Shown here: positions 17,447 through 27,364 of the stretch, piece after piece
Layout: each line of letters begins with the position of its first letter
Position numbering within the stretch: position 1 is the stretch's first letter
Assembly (NCBI GenBank): GCA_030430075.1
Contig: JAUIGN010000008.1
Location: 186,001-250,000, forward strand
DNA: 64,000 bases
Direction of reading: 5' to 3'
Source: a bacterium
GTDB taxonomy: Bacteria; Planctomycetota; Planctomycetia; Pirellulales; Pirellulaceae
Program-made: the position numbers and the translations under genes
Notes under the pieces: model-generated
What the model saw: the letters and a program-made list of their open reading frames with translations, nothing else
What the model was told of the DNA's origin: nothing
Database searches by the model: none

Positions 17447-18898
17447 TCATTTGCTCAGCCGCTGCAGAATGTTCCTGGTAATCTGCTCGACCACCGCATC
17501 GTGGCCACGAAGTCCATGCACCCAGTCGGTCGAGCCCGCGGTGACGACGGTCCCGGCTTGCGTGTAGGTGCCCAGGACCGCGGCGCCGATCCGGTCGGCC
17601 GGGAAACGGTCGTACCAGAGTGAATCGCCGGGCGCCCAACGGGCTTCGCAGGTGCCGAGAATGGTGAACGACTTGGGCGTTCCGTCACGGCCCGTGGGAA
17701 ATGGGAGTCCATCTTCCCATTTCATTTCGCAGCCATCGCACTCGTAGCCGACGACGGTGTCCTGGCCGCCAAAGCGGTCGCCCCTTTTCAGGCCCGTGCC
17801 CTGGAAGAGCCAATGGTCGGGGCGATGGACCAGGTAAGAAGCGGGGCCGTCCATGAACTGGCCATGGCTGCGATGGTAACCGCCCCACAGAAAGCCGACA
17901 CCGGTCAGCGTGTTTTCCGGCCGCTCGACCAGATGGTGGCTCCAGGCGGTGCTGAGCAGATGCGGATCGCCGGTCCGGAAAAGCGGATCGAGCACGTAGG
18001 CTTGCTTCCAGCAGGTGAGTGCCCGCCCCGCTGCTTCGCTGCGGACTTGCCAGCAGCAGGTGTTGCCGCTGAGGAACGCCACGTTGCCGCCCCCGGCGAT
18101 GAACTTCTCCAAATGGTCGCGCATCGGTGATGACCAGTACTCATCGTGGCCGATGCTCAAGACCAATCGGTAGTGGTCAAGCAGTTCGGGACGGAACTCC
18201 AGGTCGCTGTTGACGGCGTAGTCGAGTGCGAACCCGTTGTCTTCAGCCCACCGCACAAAGTGAATCTCCCAGTTGGAGAATTGGGACCGCAGCGGACGAT
18301 CAAACGAAACGCGATGGCCCTGCAGACCGTCGCGATCGTGGTAAGAATAAAGGCTGTGACCGCCCCAATTCGTATAAGCGTTGTACGTATTGGTGGCGAG
18401 CTGGAGCAGGATCTTCGAGTTCTTTCCTGGGGTCGCCGCACGAACCACGAAGAACAGCTTCCCGGTGGATGTGACCGCTGCCTCCACATCCGCTTCGCGG
18501 CGCTCAGCCGTGGTCGTCAGCGTCACTTGGTAATAACCGCTTTGCCAATCAGGGGGAATCGGCAGTGAAAAGGCCACGGGCCATTGGCAGCCATCCGAGG
18601 ACGCGCGGTCGGGAATCGGGTGCTCCTTGCCGGAGAGGTTTGTCTGTTCGTACACCTGATGGTTGGCCCGGCCAATCCGCTCGACGACCAAATGCACGTA
18701 GGGGGCGTTGGTGGAGAGATGAATGTCGACGGATTCTTTCGGAGCGACGCTCAACGGATTCGCGTAGCCGGCAACATAGGGCGCCGTGGGCAGGAGTTGA
18801 TCTCCATTGAGCGGCGTTTCCAGCGTGGCGCAGGTGACGAGGAACATGAGCCAGAGTGTGGCGCGCACTGGGGCCGGTGGCCGGTAGGTTGCTGGCAC
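17447..18898 (-). CDS. secreted N,N-dimethylformamidase-like protein
   Basis: Resembles the C-terminal part of the large (beta) subunit of N,N-dimethylformamidase. Landmarks are NTYNAYTNWGGHSLYSYH, SFDRP, FVRWAEDNGFALDYAVNSDLE, LVLSIGHDEYWSSPMRDHLEKFIAGGGNVAFLSGN and a terminal GTVVTAGSTDWVHGL. The GTG at 18898 has AGGAGA 7 bases upstream and yields a signal-peptide-like hydrophobic start (RATLWLMFLVTCATLE). The longer open frame reaching 19561 runs antisense into the next gene and was rejected. The mature protein is about 455 residues and extracytoplasmic. The small subunit is absent, so real DMF hydrolysis is doubtful; it is probably a glutamine-amidotransferase-like domain of unknown substrate. 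Confidence 0.8.
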   Translation of the reverse strand: MPATYRPPAPVRATLWLMFLVTCATLETPLNGDQLLPTAPYVAGYANPLSVAPKESVDIHLSTNAPYVHLVVERIGRANHQVYEQTNLSGKEHPIPDRASSDGCQWPVAFSLPIPPDWQSGYYQVTLTTTAERREADVEAAVTSTGKLFFVVRAATPGKNSKILLQLATNTYNAYTNWGGHSLYSYHDRDGLQGHRVSFDRPLRSQFSNWEIHFVRWAEDNGFALDYAVNSDLEFRPELLDHYRLVLSIGHDEYWSSPMRDHLEKFIAGGGNVAFLSGNTCCWQVRSEAAGRALTCWKQAYVLDPLFRTGDPHLLSTAWSHHLVERPENTLTGVGFLWGGYHRSHGQFMDGPASYLVHRPDHWLFQGTGLKRGDRFGGQDTVVGYECDGCEMKWEDGLPFPTGRDGTPKSFTILGTCEARWAPGDSLWYDRFPADRIGAAVLGTYTQAGTVVTAGSTDWVHGLRGHDAVVEQITRNILQRLSK

Positions 18899-19105
18899 GG
18901 CATGATCTCCTGGGGCAGGCACTTGGAAGGCGAACCGGGTTGATCGGACCATCATAAACTGGCCGTCGAGCGACGAAAACAGCGTGCCGGCGGGCGTTAT
19001 CGGAACGTGTGGGCTCTCCCCCCGCGCCGTCCCGACTGCTACGATCGGAAACGATGGACAGCAAACTCGACCTGCTCCGCAACCCATGAAGAGGGCCCGA
19101 TCGCC

Positions 19106-20236
19106 ATGGTTCACCTGCCCCACGTTTTGCCTGCCGAGATCAACCTCGATTCCGGCCAACTGCAGCGGGCCTACGACCTCCTGGAGGGCTGGACCGCGGG
19201 GGCGCAGCCGGCGGTGCCCGGTGGGGCGATTCTGGTTGGTCGCCACGGAAAGACCGTGGCGCCCAGGTTCTTCGGCCGGCAGGGCGCCGAGCCCGGTGCG
19301 GAGCCGATCCGTCGCGACGGCATGTTTTTGCTCGCCTCCATCACCAAGCCGATCACCTACCTGGCGGCCATGATGCTGGTCGAGCGCGGGCTGCTCAGCT
19401 TGAGTGACCGCGTGACGCATTACCTGCCCGACTTTGCGGCGCACCACAAAGACGAAACGCTGGTTTCCCACCTCTTCACGCATACTTCCGGCATGCCCGA
19501 CATGCTGCCGGACAACGCCGAAAGACGCCGCCAACATCAGCCGCTGGAGGTATTCATGCAAGGGGCGGTTCGCGATACCGTGCCCCTGTTTCCCGCCGGA
19601 ACCGATCTCAGCTACCAGAGCATGGGGACGTTGGTCGTTGCCAAGTTGGTTGAGGAACTAGCGGGCGTTCCAATCGCCCAATTCCTCAAACGTGAGATCT
19701 TCGATCCTTTGGGCCTGACGTCGATTGGCTTAGGCGCAAAGGGCCTCGACCGCAAACGGATCGTGCGCGTGCAGACGCCTGCGTACCAGGAAGGACATGA
19801 CTTCGGCTGGAATAGCCGCTATTGGCAGGACTTCGGAGCGCCGTGGGGCGGTATGTTCAGCTCGCCCGATGATCTGGCCGTGATTTGCCAGCTGCTGCTC
19901 AACGGCGGGCGGCTGGGGAATGTGCGGCTGCTGGCACCCGATACCGTAACGATGATGACGACCAACCGTCTGCACGATTATCCGGACATCCCCGAGCCGG
20001 TGCGGCGCACTCAGCCCTGGGGACTGGGGTGGCAGCTGAACCCGGTCGGCACGGAGAAGAGCTGGAGCGATCTGTTGGGCGCACATGTTTTCGGCCACAC
20101 GGGAGCGACGGGGACCATGGTTTGGATCGACCGTCAGCGGGACGGATTCTGCCTGCTGTTGACCACCGCAATCCGTTCGCGGGCCCCCTGGCGGCTGGTC
20201 CATCTCTCCAACGCGATCGCCGCGGCGTTTGTGTGA
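19106..20236 (+). CDS. beta-lactamase-fold serine hydrolase
   Basis: Class C beta-lactamase/esterase-type protein, 376 residues. The catalytic SxxK is S78-I-T-K81 (FLLASITKPITYLAAM). The second motif is Y170-Q-S172 (LSYQSMG), and the third is HTG in FGHTGATGTMVW. The HTSGMPDMLP segment is also characteristic. No signal peptide is visible from this ATG, which has GAAGAGGG about 10 bases upstream, so it is likely a cytoplasmic esterase or peptidase rather than a true beta-lactamase. It is divergent from the DMFase-like gene, sharing a 207-bp promoter region. Confidence 0.9.
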   Translation: MVHLPHVLPAEINLDSGQLQRAYDLLEGWTAGAQPAVPGGAILVGRHGKTVAPRFFGRQGAEPGAEPIRRDGMFLLASITKPITYLAAMMLVERGLLSLSDRVTHYLPDFAAHHKDETLVSHLFTHTSGMPDMLPDNAERRRQHQPLEVFMQGAVRDTVPLFPAGTDLSYQSMGTLVVAKLVEELAGVPIAQFLKREIFDPLGLTSIGLGAKGLDRKRIVRVQTPAYQEGHDFGWNSRYWQDFGAPWGGMFSSPDDLAVICQLLLNGGRLGNVRLLAPDTVTMMTTNRLHDYPDIPEPVRRTQPWGLGWQLNPVGTEKSWSDLLGAHVFGHTGATGTMVWIDRQRDGFCLLLTTAIRSRAPWRLVHLSNAIAAAFV

Positions 20237-20309
20237 GGCGGAGCCGAAGCCCCGCGGTCAACCGAAGGGGCCGGCATGTGCTGCATGAACCAACAACGAA
20301 CGCCCCGAT

Positions 20310-20437
20310 GATCCATCAACCGCTCGGCGTGAACCCGGCTCGTTCCCCGGCCGTTCGGCGTGAGCCCGCACCATTCATCAGCCGGCGGGCGTCAGCACCG
20401 GGATCATTCATCAGCCGTTGGGCGTTAGCCCCGGTTT
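20310..20437 (+). repeat. cluster of four interspersed repeat units
   Basis: Four degenerate units start near 20310, 20348, 20371 and 20401. Each has a form of ATTCATCAGCCG followed by TTGGGCGTTAGCCCCGG, with changes (TCGGCGTGAACCCGG, TTCGGCGTGAGCCCG, GCGGGCGTCAGCACCGG). The last unit is nearly identical, inverted, to bases 58-92. The cluster follows the stop of the serine hydrolase gene. Confidence 0.8.
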
Positions 20438-20558
20438 ACTCGAAACCGCCACGAACCGGACCCTCACACCTTCCGGCTGACATGCGCGCCGGCTGACATC
20501 CGCGGCGCTTTGGGCAAGGTCATCACAAGCGATTGCCAAACAACGACTTGCCCTGCAT

Positions 20559-20586
20559 GGTTGTTCGTGCATGGTTGTTCGTGCAT
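20559..20586 (+). repeat. 2 x 14-bp tandem repeat
   Basis: TGGTTGTTCGTGCA occurs twice head to tail, followed by a partial third copy (TGG). It lies in the spacer between the hydrolase and aldolase genes. Confidence 0.7.
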
Positions 20587-20651
20587 GGATACTCCGGATG
20601 ATCGCCATCGCAGCGTGCACCGAACATCCGCGACACACTCGCCGGCCGGGC

Positions 20652-21428
20652 TCAGCCGTCGCCAGTCAGGATCGCATCGAAGTCGGCCGCCGATGCTTCG
20701 AGCATCTTCATCATGGCCATGAAATCGCCGCCGTGATTGATCAGCGTTGCGCCCTGAGCCTGCAACTCCCGCATCCGCTCGACGGTGCCTGCGGGGCAGC
20801 CCCACGCTTTGCCCGTCTGCCTGGCCGCCCCAGCGACGCGGGCCATGGCGTCGTCGAGCGTCAGGCTGGTGCCGCTGGTGCGGATCCGCAATCCCAGGTC
20901 GCCAGGTCCTACGAACAGGCCGTTGATGCCCTCGACCGCCGCAATCGCCTCGACGTTCTCAACCGCCTCCAGCGTTTCGATTTGAACGACCAGAAAGGTG
21001 TCCCGGTTAGCGCGGTCCGTGTAGCCCTCTCCTCCGCGCAAGATGAAGTCGCTGTCCAGGCCGGCACCATCGATCCCTCGGTCACCGAGCGGCGGGAACT
21101 TCGTTGCATCGACCAGCATTTGCGCTTTTTCGGGGGTCGAGACGTGGGGGATCATCAGGCCGGTGGCCCCATCCTCGAGGTACCGGTAGAGCTTGCTTTT
21201 TTCCAGCGTCGCGGGGCGAACCATGCAGTCGATATCATACAGATGGAAGTAAGCGAGCAGGGCCTGGACTTCGCGATCTTCCATGGCCCGATGTTCGAGA
21301 TCCAACCAAATGCAGTCGAACCCAAAGTGGGCCGCATGGCGAATGTAGGCGGGCATGAAGTGGCCCAGCGCACACATGCGGACGAGTTCGTTATTTCGTA
21401 GTCTGGCGAGTGTCTTGCTTTGCCGCAT
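20652..21428 (-). CDS. HpcH/HpaI aldolase family protein
   Basis: Class II pyruvate-dependent aldolase fold (2-keto-3-deoxy sugar acid or 4-hydroxy-2-oxo acid aldolases), 258 residues. Family signatures are FDCIWLDLEHRAMED, GATGLMIPHVST, the metal-binding QIETLEAVENVEAIAAVEGINGLFVGPGDLG, and a GKAWGC segment near the end. GAGGA lies about 7 bases before the ATG. The TIM-barrel Glu (QIE) and Asp (GDL) metal ligands are present, so the protein should be active. The substrate cannot be assigned, as no sugar-acid pathway genes flank it. Confidence 0.92.
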   Translation of the reverse strand: MRQSKTLARLRNNELVRMCALGHFMPAYIRHAAHFGFDCIWLDLEHRAMEDREVQALLAYFHLYDIDCMVRPATLEKSKLYRYLEDGATGLMIPHVSTPEKAQMLVDATKFPPLGDRGIDGAGLDSDFILRGGEGYTDRANRDTFLVVQIETLEAVENVEAIAAVEGINGLFVGPGDLGLRIRTSGTSLTLDDAMARVAGAARQTGKAWGCPAGTVERMRELQAQGATLINHGGDFMAMMKMLEASAADFDAILTGDG

Positions 21429-21686
21429 TGGTCGTCCTCGACAAGGGCTGCGAACGGTCAGTCAGGACACCAGCTTACGCTTTTGCTGGCAATGCTGCTA
21501 TGGACAGTCCGACAAAGGAATTGCGGTCCGCCAGCCGTGTTGGCGAGTGCCGCACGAAGGCGCGCGAATTCGTCATCCCGCGGCGGGAAACGGCCGATCA
21601 ATCCAACACGGCGTTCCTGTTGCGAAGAGGTCAGCCCAGTGCGGTGCCAGGGCCCGGGAAACCGCGCAGCGCGTTACGAGTTTGCC

Positions 21687-21902
21687 ATGCGTCCCATCAT
21701 CTGCTTCTTCTGCCTGGCCTTGCTGTCGATCGGCGGCGGTTGCTCGATGTCCGACATCGTGTTCGCCGCCATGAGCGATCATTACAGCGGCGGCGGCACA
21801 ACCTGGGAAGAAAAGAAGTACGCACACGACCGGCAAGTGGAGGCCGCGGCGAACTACGAAAAGTATGGGACGTGGCCGCAACGTGGGGGCAGCGATCGAT
21901 AG
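21687..21902 (+). CDS. small lipoprotein
   Basis: A 71-residue protein with a short signal peptide, MRPIICFFCLALLSIGGGC, whose lipobox (IGGGC) makes Cys19 the likely lipidated residue. The mature part is short and polar (a GGGTTWEEKKYAHDRQVEAAANYEKYG stretch rich in charged residues). Function unknown. It lies between the divergent aldolase gene and the convergent DUF1552 gene. The upstream in-frame extension is not preceded by a ribosome binding site and lacks a signal sequence, so the ATG at 21687 is preferred. Confidence 0.65.
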   Translation: MRPIICFFCLALLSIGGGCSMSDIVFAAMSDHYSGGGTTWEEKKYAHDRQVEAAANYEKYGTWPQRGGSDR

Positions 21903-21996
21903 GGACGGGGCGACGACCCCACCCCGCATCCCTGGTTATCCCGCTCGTTTCAGTGGAAAACAACCACTTGCGAAATCCAATGAAATGGTATCCAGC

Positions 21997-23295
21997 TTAC
22001 GCTGTGCCGACCTCGAGGCCGGTCATTGTGCCGGTGCTGCTGGAGAAGCGGTCCGCAGGCAATCCCAACTGCTGTAATAGGCTGACGAAGAGGTTGGGAA
22101 GCGGGTAGTTGTTTTTCTGGTCGAAACCGAGGTGCTGACCGTGGCGGAAGTTACCGCCGGCCAGCAGCACGGGCATGTTCTGGTTGCTGTGATTGGAGGC
22201 GTTGCCCAGGTTGCTGGTCAGCAGCACGGATGTCTGTCCGAGCAGGTCGGTGCCCCGCTCGTCCGTGTTTGCCAGGCTGCGAAGGAATTCGCCCCAGGCG
22301 GCAATGATTGCCGTCTCGACAACCGCCAGTTGTTCGAGCTTCTCTTCATCGAGGCCGTGATGGCTGAGTGCATGGTAGCCTTCGTCCACGCCGGGCAATG
22401 GGACAACGCCGCCGGAGCCACCCAGGTGGTAAACGATGAATCGCGTCGAGTCGGTCTCCAGGGCCAGCCGGATCATGTCCGACATCAGCGCTTGGCGGCC
22501 GATAAAGTCGTTCCGGTTGCCGATATCGATCGGCTTGGGGCGGTCAACTTTCGGCTTGGGACGATTCGCCCAGGCCTGGGACGCGGCCATTCGCTTTTCC
22601 AGGTCACGTACGCTGGTCAGGTAGGCGTCCAGGCGTTGACGGTCGCCATGGCCAAGTTCCCGCGTCAAACGTCGCGTGTCGTCGCTGACCAGGTCCATGA
22701 TGCTGCGCCCTTGCTGGACGCGTTGCGCTTGGCGGGCCCGCTCGGCCGGCGAGTCGTCAATAAACAGACGGGAGAAAAGCCGCGACGGCGATGACTCGGC
22801 AGGGATCATCGAGCCGTTTTCGGTATACGCGGGGCTGTTGCTTCCTGAACTGCTGAGTACGAGCGACGGAAAACGGGTCTCGCGGCCGAGGTGCTTGGCC
22901 ATCAACTGATCGAGCGAGATGGTGTTCTTTGCACCGCCGGAGTTGCCGACCGGCCGGGCGGTCAGAATACTGGCTTCTGCCCGGTGCCCGCCCGTCACAC
23001 CTGGGTGGGAGGCACCCGAAATCACCGTGAATCGATTGCGGAGATCATCCACGGTTTGCAGGTATCGGCTGGGCCGGTAGTCCGGCCCGGTGTCGGTTGG
23101 ATTCAAGTTTGCCGCGTGCAGTCCCAACCCCAGCGTCAAGGCCACGAAACGCTGCGGCGGAACCTGCTGCTGCGGCTCGGCGAACGCCGATTCCATCGCG
23201 CTGAGCCAGGGAATGGCGACCGACACACCGGCACCTCGGAGCAACGTACGGCGGCTGAGTTGACGTTGAAAATTGAAGCGAATCGACGTATTCAC
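21997..23295 (-). CDS. DUF1552 protein with Tat signal
   Basis: DUF1552 proteins are abundant in planctomycetes and are normally encoded beside DUF1592/cytochrome-like proteins, as here; they look like sulfatase/phosphatase-fold secreted proteins of unknown substrate. A twin-arginine signal, [18 protein letters not shown], lies near the N-terminus. Further landmarks are [30 protein letters not shown], a central helical DLEKRM region and [17 protein letters not shown] prefer the GTG at 23295, 5 bases after AAAGGG; a GTG at 23316 without a binding site would add 7 residues. Length is 432 residues. It lies just after the DUF1592 gene, so the pair is one operon. Confidence 0.92.
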   Translation of the reverse strand: MNTSIRFNFQRQLSRRTLLRGAGVSVAIPWLSAMESAFAEPQQQVPPQRFVALTLGLGLHAANLNPTDTGPDYRPSRYLQTVDDLRNRFTVISGASHPGVTGGHRAEASILTARPVGNSGGAKNTISLDQLMAKHLGRETRFPSLVLSSSGSNSPAYTENGSMIPAESSPSRLFSRLFIDDSPAERARQAQRVQQGRSIMDLVSDDTRRLTRELGHGDRQRLDAYLTSVRDLEKRMAASQAWANRPKPKVDRPKPIDIGNRNDFIGRQALMSDMIRLALETDSTRFIVYHLGGSGGVVPLPGVDEGYHALSHHGLDEEKLEQLAVVETAIIAAWGEFLRSLANTDERGTDLLGQTSVLLTSNLGNASNHSNQNMPVLLAGGNFRHGQHLGFDQKNNYPLPNLFVSLLQQLGLPADRFSSSTGTMTGLEVGTA

Positions 23296-23324
23296 AAGGG
23301 CCCTTTCGAGTCGCACGGCGGCGG

Positions 23325-25715
23325 TTACTTGGAAAGAAAAATCGGACTGACGGTGACGGCGTGCAGCAGCGAGCGCAAACCGTAGTTCGTGGCAGCCGCG
23401 GTCTCGACGATCTCAGCCACATGCCGGCGATCGGAAAAACGAATCGGCGCCCCGGTGCCGTACGTCAGCAGCTTCTCGGCAAGATTGCGCGCCAGTTGGG
23501 AGCGGTCCTCCAGAACCAGGCGACGGAACTCGTCGAGATTCTCAAACGGCCGCCCGTCGGACATTTCGAAGCTTGCGTCGATCGGCAGACCGCGGCGATT
23601 GCGGCCGCGTCCGGCCGCGAAGTAGCGATCGCGCCAACGGCCCGACGGGTCGTAGTTTTCGAGTGCGAAGCCGGGCGGGTCGATTTTGACGTGGCATGAT
23701 GCGCACGAAGTGTCGGCTTGATGTTTGGCCAACATTTCGCGAATGGACTTGGCGCCCCGAATGTCCGGTTCAATCGCCGGAACGTTGGCCGGTGGGGGCG
23801 GAATCTCGACGCCCAGCAGCCGCTCGGAAAGCCAGACGCCGCGGATCACGGGCGAGGTGGTCGTGCCGTTGGCGGTCACTTTCAGGATCGAGCCATGCGT
23901 GATCAGCCCACCCCGATGATCGTCGGCCTCCAGCCGAACTTTCTGCACGGCGTCTCCCTGTACCGAGCCGATGCGGTAGTAGCGAGCCAGCCGACTATTG
24001 AGGAAGGTGAAGTCAGAGTCAATCAGCAGCTCGACCCCCAAGTCGTTATCCAACATCGTCTGCAAGTACCGATGGGTTTCATCCAGCATGGACTGCTGGA
24101 CGATGGCGTCGAATCCAGGGTACAGCTTGCGGTCCGGCTCCGTAAAATCGATCAGGCTCAAATCCAACCATTGGGCCGCCAGGTCCACGACGAACTCCCG
24201 GCCATGCCGGTGCTGCAGCAGACGTTCGACCTGGCCGCGAATCGCCGTGGGCTCATCGAGCCGCCCGGCGTCTGCCAGCTCCAGCAATTCGCGATCGGGC
24301 GGCCGGTTCCAGAGCAGGTAGCTGAGCCTCGTTGCAATTGCGTGGTCATCCAGCCGCCCGGGCTGTTCGTAGAAATAGAGGAACCGAGGCGAGCAAAGGA
24401 TCGCGCGATAGGCGACCCGCAACGCGGACGCGAGGTCCGTGCCGTGATCCAGCGAGCGGTGGGCGAGGGCGACAAATGGGGCTGCGACGCTTGGTGCAAC
24501 AGGCCTGCGAAAGGCCCGCGTGGCGAAGTCGCCAACCAGCCGTTCGGCGTCGTCGCGAGGATCGGATGATTCCAGCGCTAACACGTTTGGTTGCTGACCG
24601 CGATGCACGGGCAGTTCGGCAAACAGGAGCCGCTGTACGTGCCGATCAGCCGCATGGCGGTGAAAGCGGGCCATCCGGATCGATTCGATCGCAACTCCCG
24701 GGACGTTCTGGGGGCCTCCTTCGCCCGTACCGACCTGCCCGCCTTGGAAACGGGCCATTTTGAGCGTCGCATCACCGGGACGAATCTCCAGCATGTCACC
24801 TGCATTGAGCCACGCTTCGAACGTCACTTCGCGCAGCTCCGGCTGCGCCTCGAAGGCACCGACCCAGCCCAGCAAGGGGGCGCTGGAGACACACTTGCCG
24901 GACCGAACAGTGCACCATACACCCCGATCCGGCGGTGGCTTGAGTGCCCTCGCCTTGACGGTGAATCGATACCAGCCACTCTGGCGAGCCGTCGTCGACG
25001 GTAGTCGCCCGTAATAGATCAAACGTGAAGACCAGGTGACGGCATGCCCGTCGATCAGTTCCGGCTCACGGGTCCTTGACCGGGCGCGTCGGCGGACCAA
25101 CTTGCCGGCTGGCAGCAGACGCTCCCATTCATCCGGCCCGCTCGCGACCCGCCGAAACGCCTCGTCGAGCGCCGCGTCGACGACCGTTACGTGCTGTTCG
25201 AGCTGGAAATGGGACATCGCCTGGCCGTCCGCCACCGTTGTGAACCCGGCAGTCCGAGCTTCGGCCGACATTTGATCCCGTAACGGGATGTCGATCCCCA
25301 GCAGGTCGTGCAGGGATCGCTCGAGCTGCAGGTTGGTCAGCCGTCGCCCGCGGACACGGCCGAGCTGAGCATCTCGGTGGCGCTGGTGTGCCACGAGCCG
25401 GGATTCGGTGCTGCGAAGAAAATCCTCACGAGCTACCGGAGGAGGCGGTTCGACCTCCGCGGGCGGCATTTCACCCGCCTGCACGCGATCGTAAATGCGG
25501 ACCCAGGTCGGCTCGACGTCCTCCTCCTCCAGTTCGGCCGGGAGGCGGGTCAGGTCGAGGTTTCCCGCGGCGTCCTGGCCTGCATGACAATCGAGGCAGT
25601 ATTGGCGAAGAAATCGGTTCGCGCCGTCCGGCTGCTGGGCCGCAGCCGAGGCGACGGTGGCAAGCATCAGGCCGCCAACGGCGACTCGATTTGCGATGCG
25701 AGGCAGAATTCCCAT
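23325..25715 (-). CDS. DUF1592/DUF1588-type cytochrome-like protein
   Basis: Large secreted planctomycete protein of the PSCyt/PSD type, 796 residues from the ATG at 25715. A signal peptide ([15 protein letters not shown]) precedes a haem-type CLDCH motif (C40-H44). Then come a DUF1587-like segment ([18 protein letters not shown]), DUF1595/DUF1592-like regions ([41 protein letters not shown]), and a DUF1588 region with [19 protein letters not shown]. The C-terminus ([15 protein letters not shown]) is DUF1585-like. Two CxxCH sites suggest c-type haem. Such pairs are thought to act in degradation of complex polymers, which is inference. Confidence 0.93.
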   Translation of the reverse strand: MGILPRIANRVAVGGLMLATVASAAAQQPDGANRFLRQYCLDCHAGQDAAGNLDLTRLPAELEEEDVEPTWVRIYDRVQAGEMPPAEVEPPPPVAREDFLRSTESRLVAHQRHRDAQLGRVRGRRLTNLQLERSLHDLLGIDIPLRDQMSAEARTAGFTTVADGQAMSHFQLEQHVTVVDAALDEAFRRVASGPDEWERLLPAGKLVRRRARSRTREPELIDGHAVTWSSRLIYYGRLPSTTARQSGWYRFTVKARALKPPPDRGVWCTVRSGKCVSSAPLLGWVGAFEAQPELREVTFEAWLNAGDMLEIRPGDATLKMARFQGGQVGTGEGGPQNVPGVAIESIRMARFHRHAADRHVQRLLFAELPVHRGQQPNVLALESSDPRDDAERLVGDFATRAFRRPVAPSVAAPFVALAHRSLDHGTDLASALRVAYRAILCSPRFLYFYEQPGRLDDHAIATRLSYLLWNRPPDRELLELADAGRLDEPTAIRGQVERLLQHRHGREFVVDLAAQWLDLSLIDFTEPDRKLYPGFDAIVQQSMLDETHRYLQTMLDNDLGVELLIDSDFTFLNSRLARYYRIGSVQGDAVQKVRLEADDHRGGLITHGSILKVTANGTTTSPVIRGVWLSERLLGVEIPPPPANVPAIEPDIRGAKSIREMLAKHQADTSCASCHVKIDPPGFALENYDPSGRWRDRYFAAGRGRNRRGLPIDASFEMSDGRPFENLDEFRRLVLEDRSQLARNLAEKLLTYGTGAPIRFSDRRHVAEIVETAAATNYGLRSLLHAVTVSPIFLSK

Positions 25716-25995
25716 GGTGGTCACATCAAGTGAGGAGGGAATATTTCTTGAGGCGGGGGATCGCCAGAGGTCTGGAGCCGATCTCTGGGAACCTTCAGCG
25801 TAGTCCAGTCGGGCCTCGCAAATCAAGTGGCCGGCGCGCGCAACAAAGTGCTCCGCGAGCCAAGAAACGCCCTTCCTGACTTGCGTCGGTCGTGCCCAGC
25901 ATGACCGACAGAAGCAGCGAGCGAAGGCCTGACGGGCCTAGTGCCAATCCACCTGCGTCGACCGGCGGGGCGCCAACAATCGCGTGGCCGGCGGT

Positions 25996-26976
25996 CTACT
26001 CGATCAGCGTGCCGGTGGCGAGGCACGTGGCGGTGATGCCCAGGTCGGTCTCGATCTTGATTTTCTGCACGACATCGCCCAACGATCCGTCGCCGACGAA
26101 CGTGACGGGGATAAAATTTAACTTCTTGGCATCCCCCGAGGGCTCGCCAAACTCGAAACGCGGATCGTCACACGCCACGGCCTTAATGGCGAACGGCTTC
26201 TTTGCGCGGACCACCAATTGCTTCGTGATCGACCCGTTGCTGGACAGGTTGCCGATGAACAACGATGCGGGACTGACCGTCAGTGGCGAGACGACCCGGC
26301 CTTGCGTGAACAGGCGAATGTGTCGCGACGTGCGGTCATTGGAGACGATCGTAAGACGATCTTGGAAATAGCCCGGCTCAATGTCGCCCTTCAACCTGGC
26401 GGTCATCCTGTAGGTCACCTTGCTGCCGCGACGAATCGGTTCGGACAGGGCCACTTCAAAGGAACGGTTGGGACTGGTGACATCGACAATTTCCCAGTCC
26501 CGCCTGCCAATGTGGCTGATTTCGACGGTCCGTTCCGCCACCGTCGACTGGTCGATCTCGCCGTAGTTGATTTCCGCCGGTTCGACGATGACGTCGTCCC
26601 GAATGAACCCGGAAACGTTCAGTTGGACCTCCGCATAATACGGCTTGTCGAAAATGACCGTGATGGTCGCCCCTTTTTCGCCGAGGAACGCTTTGGTGTT
26701 GTAGGTCGCCAGCAGGGTCGTTGTCTCGTGGGTCTTGAGGTGGCGTTTGCCGATGGTCGGCGTCGTGCAACCGCAGCTACTTTGAACCGAGGCGATGTGC
26801 GCATCTTCCTTGTAAATGTTCTTGATCACAAACGCGTGCTGGGCCTTGGCGCCGTGCGGGACGGATCCGAATTCGTGCGACGTGCTGGAGAACATCTTGA
26901 CTGCCCAGTCCTGCGCGTCGGCAATCGAGACCACCGCCAAGGGAATTACAAACGCCAAGAGGAATTTCCGAATCAC
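25996..26976 (-). CDS. DUF1573 secreted protein
   Basis: A 326-residue protein with a signal peptide (LLAFVIPLAVVSIADAQ). The DUF1573 signature begins at HEFGSVPHGAKAQHAFVIKNIY and includes the conserved SSCGCTTP. Three or so Ig/MSP-like beta domains follow (INYGEIDQSTVAERTVEI; SLFIGNLSSNGSITKQLVV). The start is GTG, with AAGGA 9 bases upstream; a good promoter lies at 27091-27120. It is probably an envelope adhesion or scaffold protein. It stands 280 bp upstream of the DUF1592 gene on the same strand. Confidence 0.9.
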   Translation of the reverse strand: MIRKFLLAFVIPLAVVSIADAQDWAVKMFSSTSHEFGSVPHGAKAQHAFVIKNIYKEDAHIASVQSSCGCTTPTIGKRHLKTHETTTLLATYNTKAFLGEKGATITVIFDKPYYAEVQLNVSGFIRDDVIVEPAEINYGEIDQSTVAERTVEISHIGRRDWEIVDVTSPNRSFEVALSEPIRRGSKVTYRMTARLKGDIEPGYFQDRLTIVSNDRTSRHIRLFTQGRVVSPLTVSPASLFIGNLSSNGSITKQLVVRAKKPFAIKAVACDDPRFEFGEPSGDAKKLNFIPVTFVGDGSLGDVVQKIKIETDLGITATCLATGTLIE

Positions 26977-27364
26977 CGGACACCATCCTTGTGATTTTCG
27001 AGCTTCGGAGGCGGCTGGGGAGCCCGTTTTTACGGGCGCCCGATCGGATCAGCTCGGGCTGATCGGCTGTGGTCAGACGCACCCGCCTCGAATCTACTGT
27101 TTGTCGAATTGTCGTGTCAACGAAATGTGCGAGAGTCACATTGGTGCGATCTCCATTCGGCTTGATTCGGCGATCTGCGCCGGAAATGATAGAATCTCTG
27201 TTACCACCGGCAGAGTTGTTAAAGACCTCCTATTTTGACAATGGGCCGGCCGGCGGGCGAAACTGATACCCGTCGGGCGACTGGACGGTTACCATGTCAG
27301 GCGGCGGACGAGGGCGAGGGCCCCAATTCACAGGACCACACGTTAGTGCGAAGGACAAGCGCTC
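26977..27364. other. divergent spacer
   Basis: 388 bp between the DUF1573 gene (-) and the thioredoxin-NHL gene (+). It contains the minus-strand promoter at 27091-27120. A TTGACA occurs on the plus strand at 27235-27240, but without a well-placed -10 hexamer. No ORF here is convincing. Confidence 0.5.
27091..27120 (-). promoter_or_regulatory. putative sigma-70 promoter of the DUF1573 gene
   Basis: On the minus strand, TTGACA (27120-27115), an 18-bp spacer and TAGATT (27096-27091). Transcription would start about 108 bp before the GTG start. The same -10 hexamer occurs in the rRNA promoter candidate at 30071-30076. Confidence 0.55.

Larger units (their letters stand above)
20237..20651. other. 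non-coding spacer with repeat cluster
   Basis: 415 bp between convergent genes. The first half is occupied by the repeat cluster at 20310-20437. The second half includes a short direct repeat, TGGTTGTTCGTGCA (20559-20572 and 20573-20586). No credible gene was seen. Confidence 0.5.

Noticed and set aside
18899..19561. N-terminal extension of the DMFase-like ORF
   Set aside because: It runs antisense through the start of the serine-hydrolase gene, and the GTG at 18898 has a good binding site and a signal peptide.
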